The position numbers and the translations under genes were made by a program. DNA of 53,726 nt from Pseudomonadota bacterium (GTDB taxonomy: Bacteria > Pseudomonadota > Alphaproteobacteria > Rhizobiales > Xanthobacteraceae), in assembly GCA_023386885.1 (NCBI GenBank), contig JAEWIX010000080.1, positions 1 through 53,726 on the forward strand, written 5' to 3'. The notes beneath the pieces are model-generated. The model was not told the origin of the DNA and ran no database searches. It worked only from the letters and a program-made list of their open reading frames with translations. Shown here piece by piece: positions 53,623-53,726 of this stretch; positions within the stretch are counted from its first letter, which is position 1; every line of letters begins with the position of its first letter.

Positions 53623-53726
53623 TCGTTCCTCCCTGAAGATGCTTTGGAATAGAGTTTAGCGAAGCGCTTTTTCAGTTCAGCCCCTTCTTTAGGCGGTGCT
53701 GTTGTCGATGTCATCCTGCCCTGGCG
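53623..53726. other. Leader of the last binding-protein gene
   Basis: The last 104 bases hold the ribosome-binding site and presumably the promoter of the minus-strand binding-protein gene; nothing else is recognisable before the window ends. Confidence 0.5.

Overview
The window is a high-GC alphaproteobacterial chromosome segment. The following point to the Nitrobacteraceae/Bradyrhizobiaceae group (Rhodopseudomonas, Bradyrhizobium, Afipia): a beta-oxidation operon in the same gene order as the Rhodopseudomonas palustris pim cluster, trxB followed by an LsrB/VtlR-type LysR gene and a CU-rich sRNA, many Liv-type ABC transporters with tandem binding proteins, and short palindromic repeats typical of those genomes. 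There are no phage genes, transposases or CRISPR arrays. Apart from one AT-richer orphan gene (3674-4282) this looks like core chromosome.

Layout. 1-2.0 kb: an ArsR regulator translationally coupled to three tandem SRPBCC (AHSA1-type) genes. 2.0-6.6 kb, minus strand: acyl-CoA synthetase, the orphan gene, a GatB/YqeY protein, an alpha/beta hydrolase and a quinone oxidoreductase-like MDR protein. 6.8-15.5 kb: carA, a thioesterase, a cupin, Dps, a methyltransferase, a divergent tRNA-Cys-like gene, carB and greA. 15.8-20.0 kb: DoxX, a TauE/SafE exporter, Lrp/AsnC, trxB-lysR and a probable AbcR-type sRNA. 20.3-27.8 kb: an MHYT-PAS-GGDEF-EAL protein, an orphan ParA-like ATPase, small membrane and secreted proteins, an exported beta-carbonic anhydrase, glpK and a small periplasmic protein. 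27.8-36.5 kb, minus strand: a pimFABCD-type operon plus an SDR, for CoA activation and beta-oxidation of medium-chain dicarboxylic and fatty acids. 36.9-45.3 kb, plus strand: a divergent IclR regulator, livGFHM and three paralogous binding proteins. 45.4-46.7 kb: a type-2 glycerate kinase. 46.7-53.6 kb: a MarR gene, a second Liv-type transporter with a LivM-LivG fusion, a Cys-rich MarR gene divergent from a secreted-protein gene with two matching operators, and a further binding protein.

How the genes fit together. The right half looks like an uptake-and-degradation district: Liv-type ABC systems probably import small carboxylates or aromatic acids, and the pim genes activate and oxidise dicarboxylate or fatty acyl chains under IclR/MarR control. 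The sRNA next to lysR has CU-rich single-stranded modules; one can pair with the ribosome-binding site of the third binding-protein gene in this same window, linking the two regions by inference. The most unusual items are the tRNA-Cys-like gene with an altered D-loop and 8-nt anticodon loop, the MarR protein with a four-Cys tail and a duplicated operator, a compensated 76-bp palindromic element present twice, and the probably leaderless carA promoter. All assignments come from reading the sequence; no database search was run.
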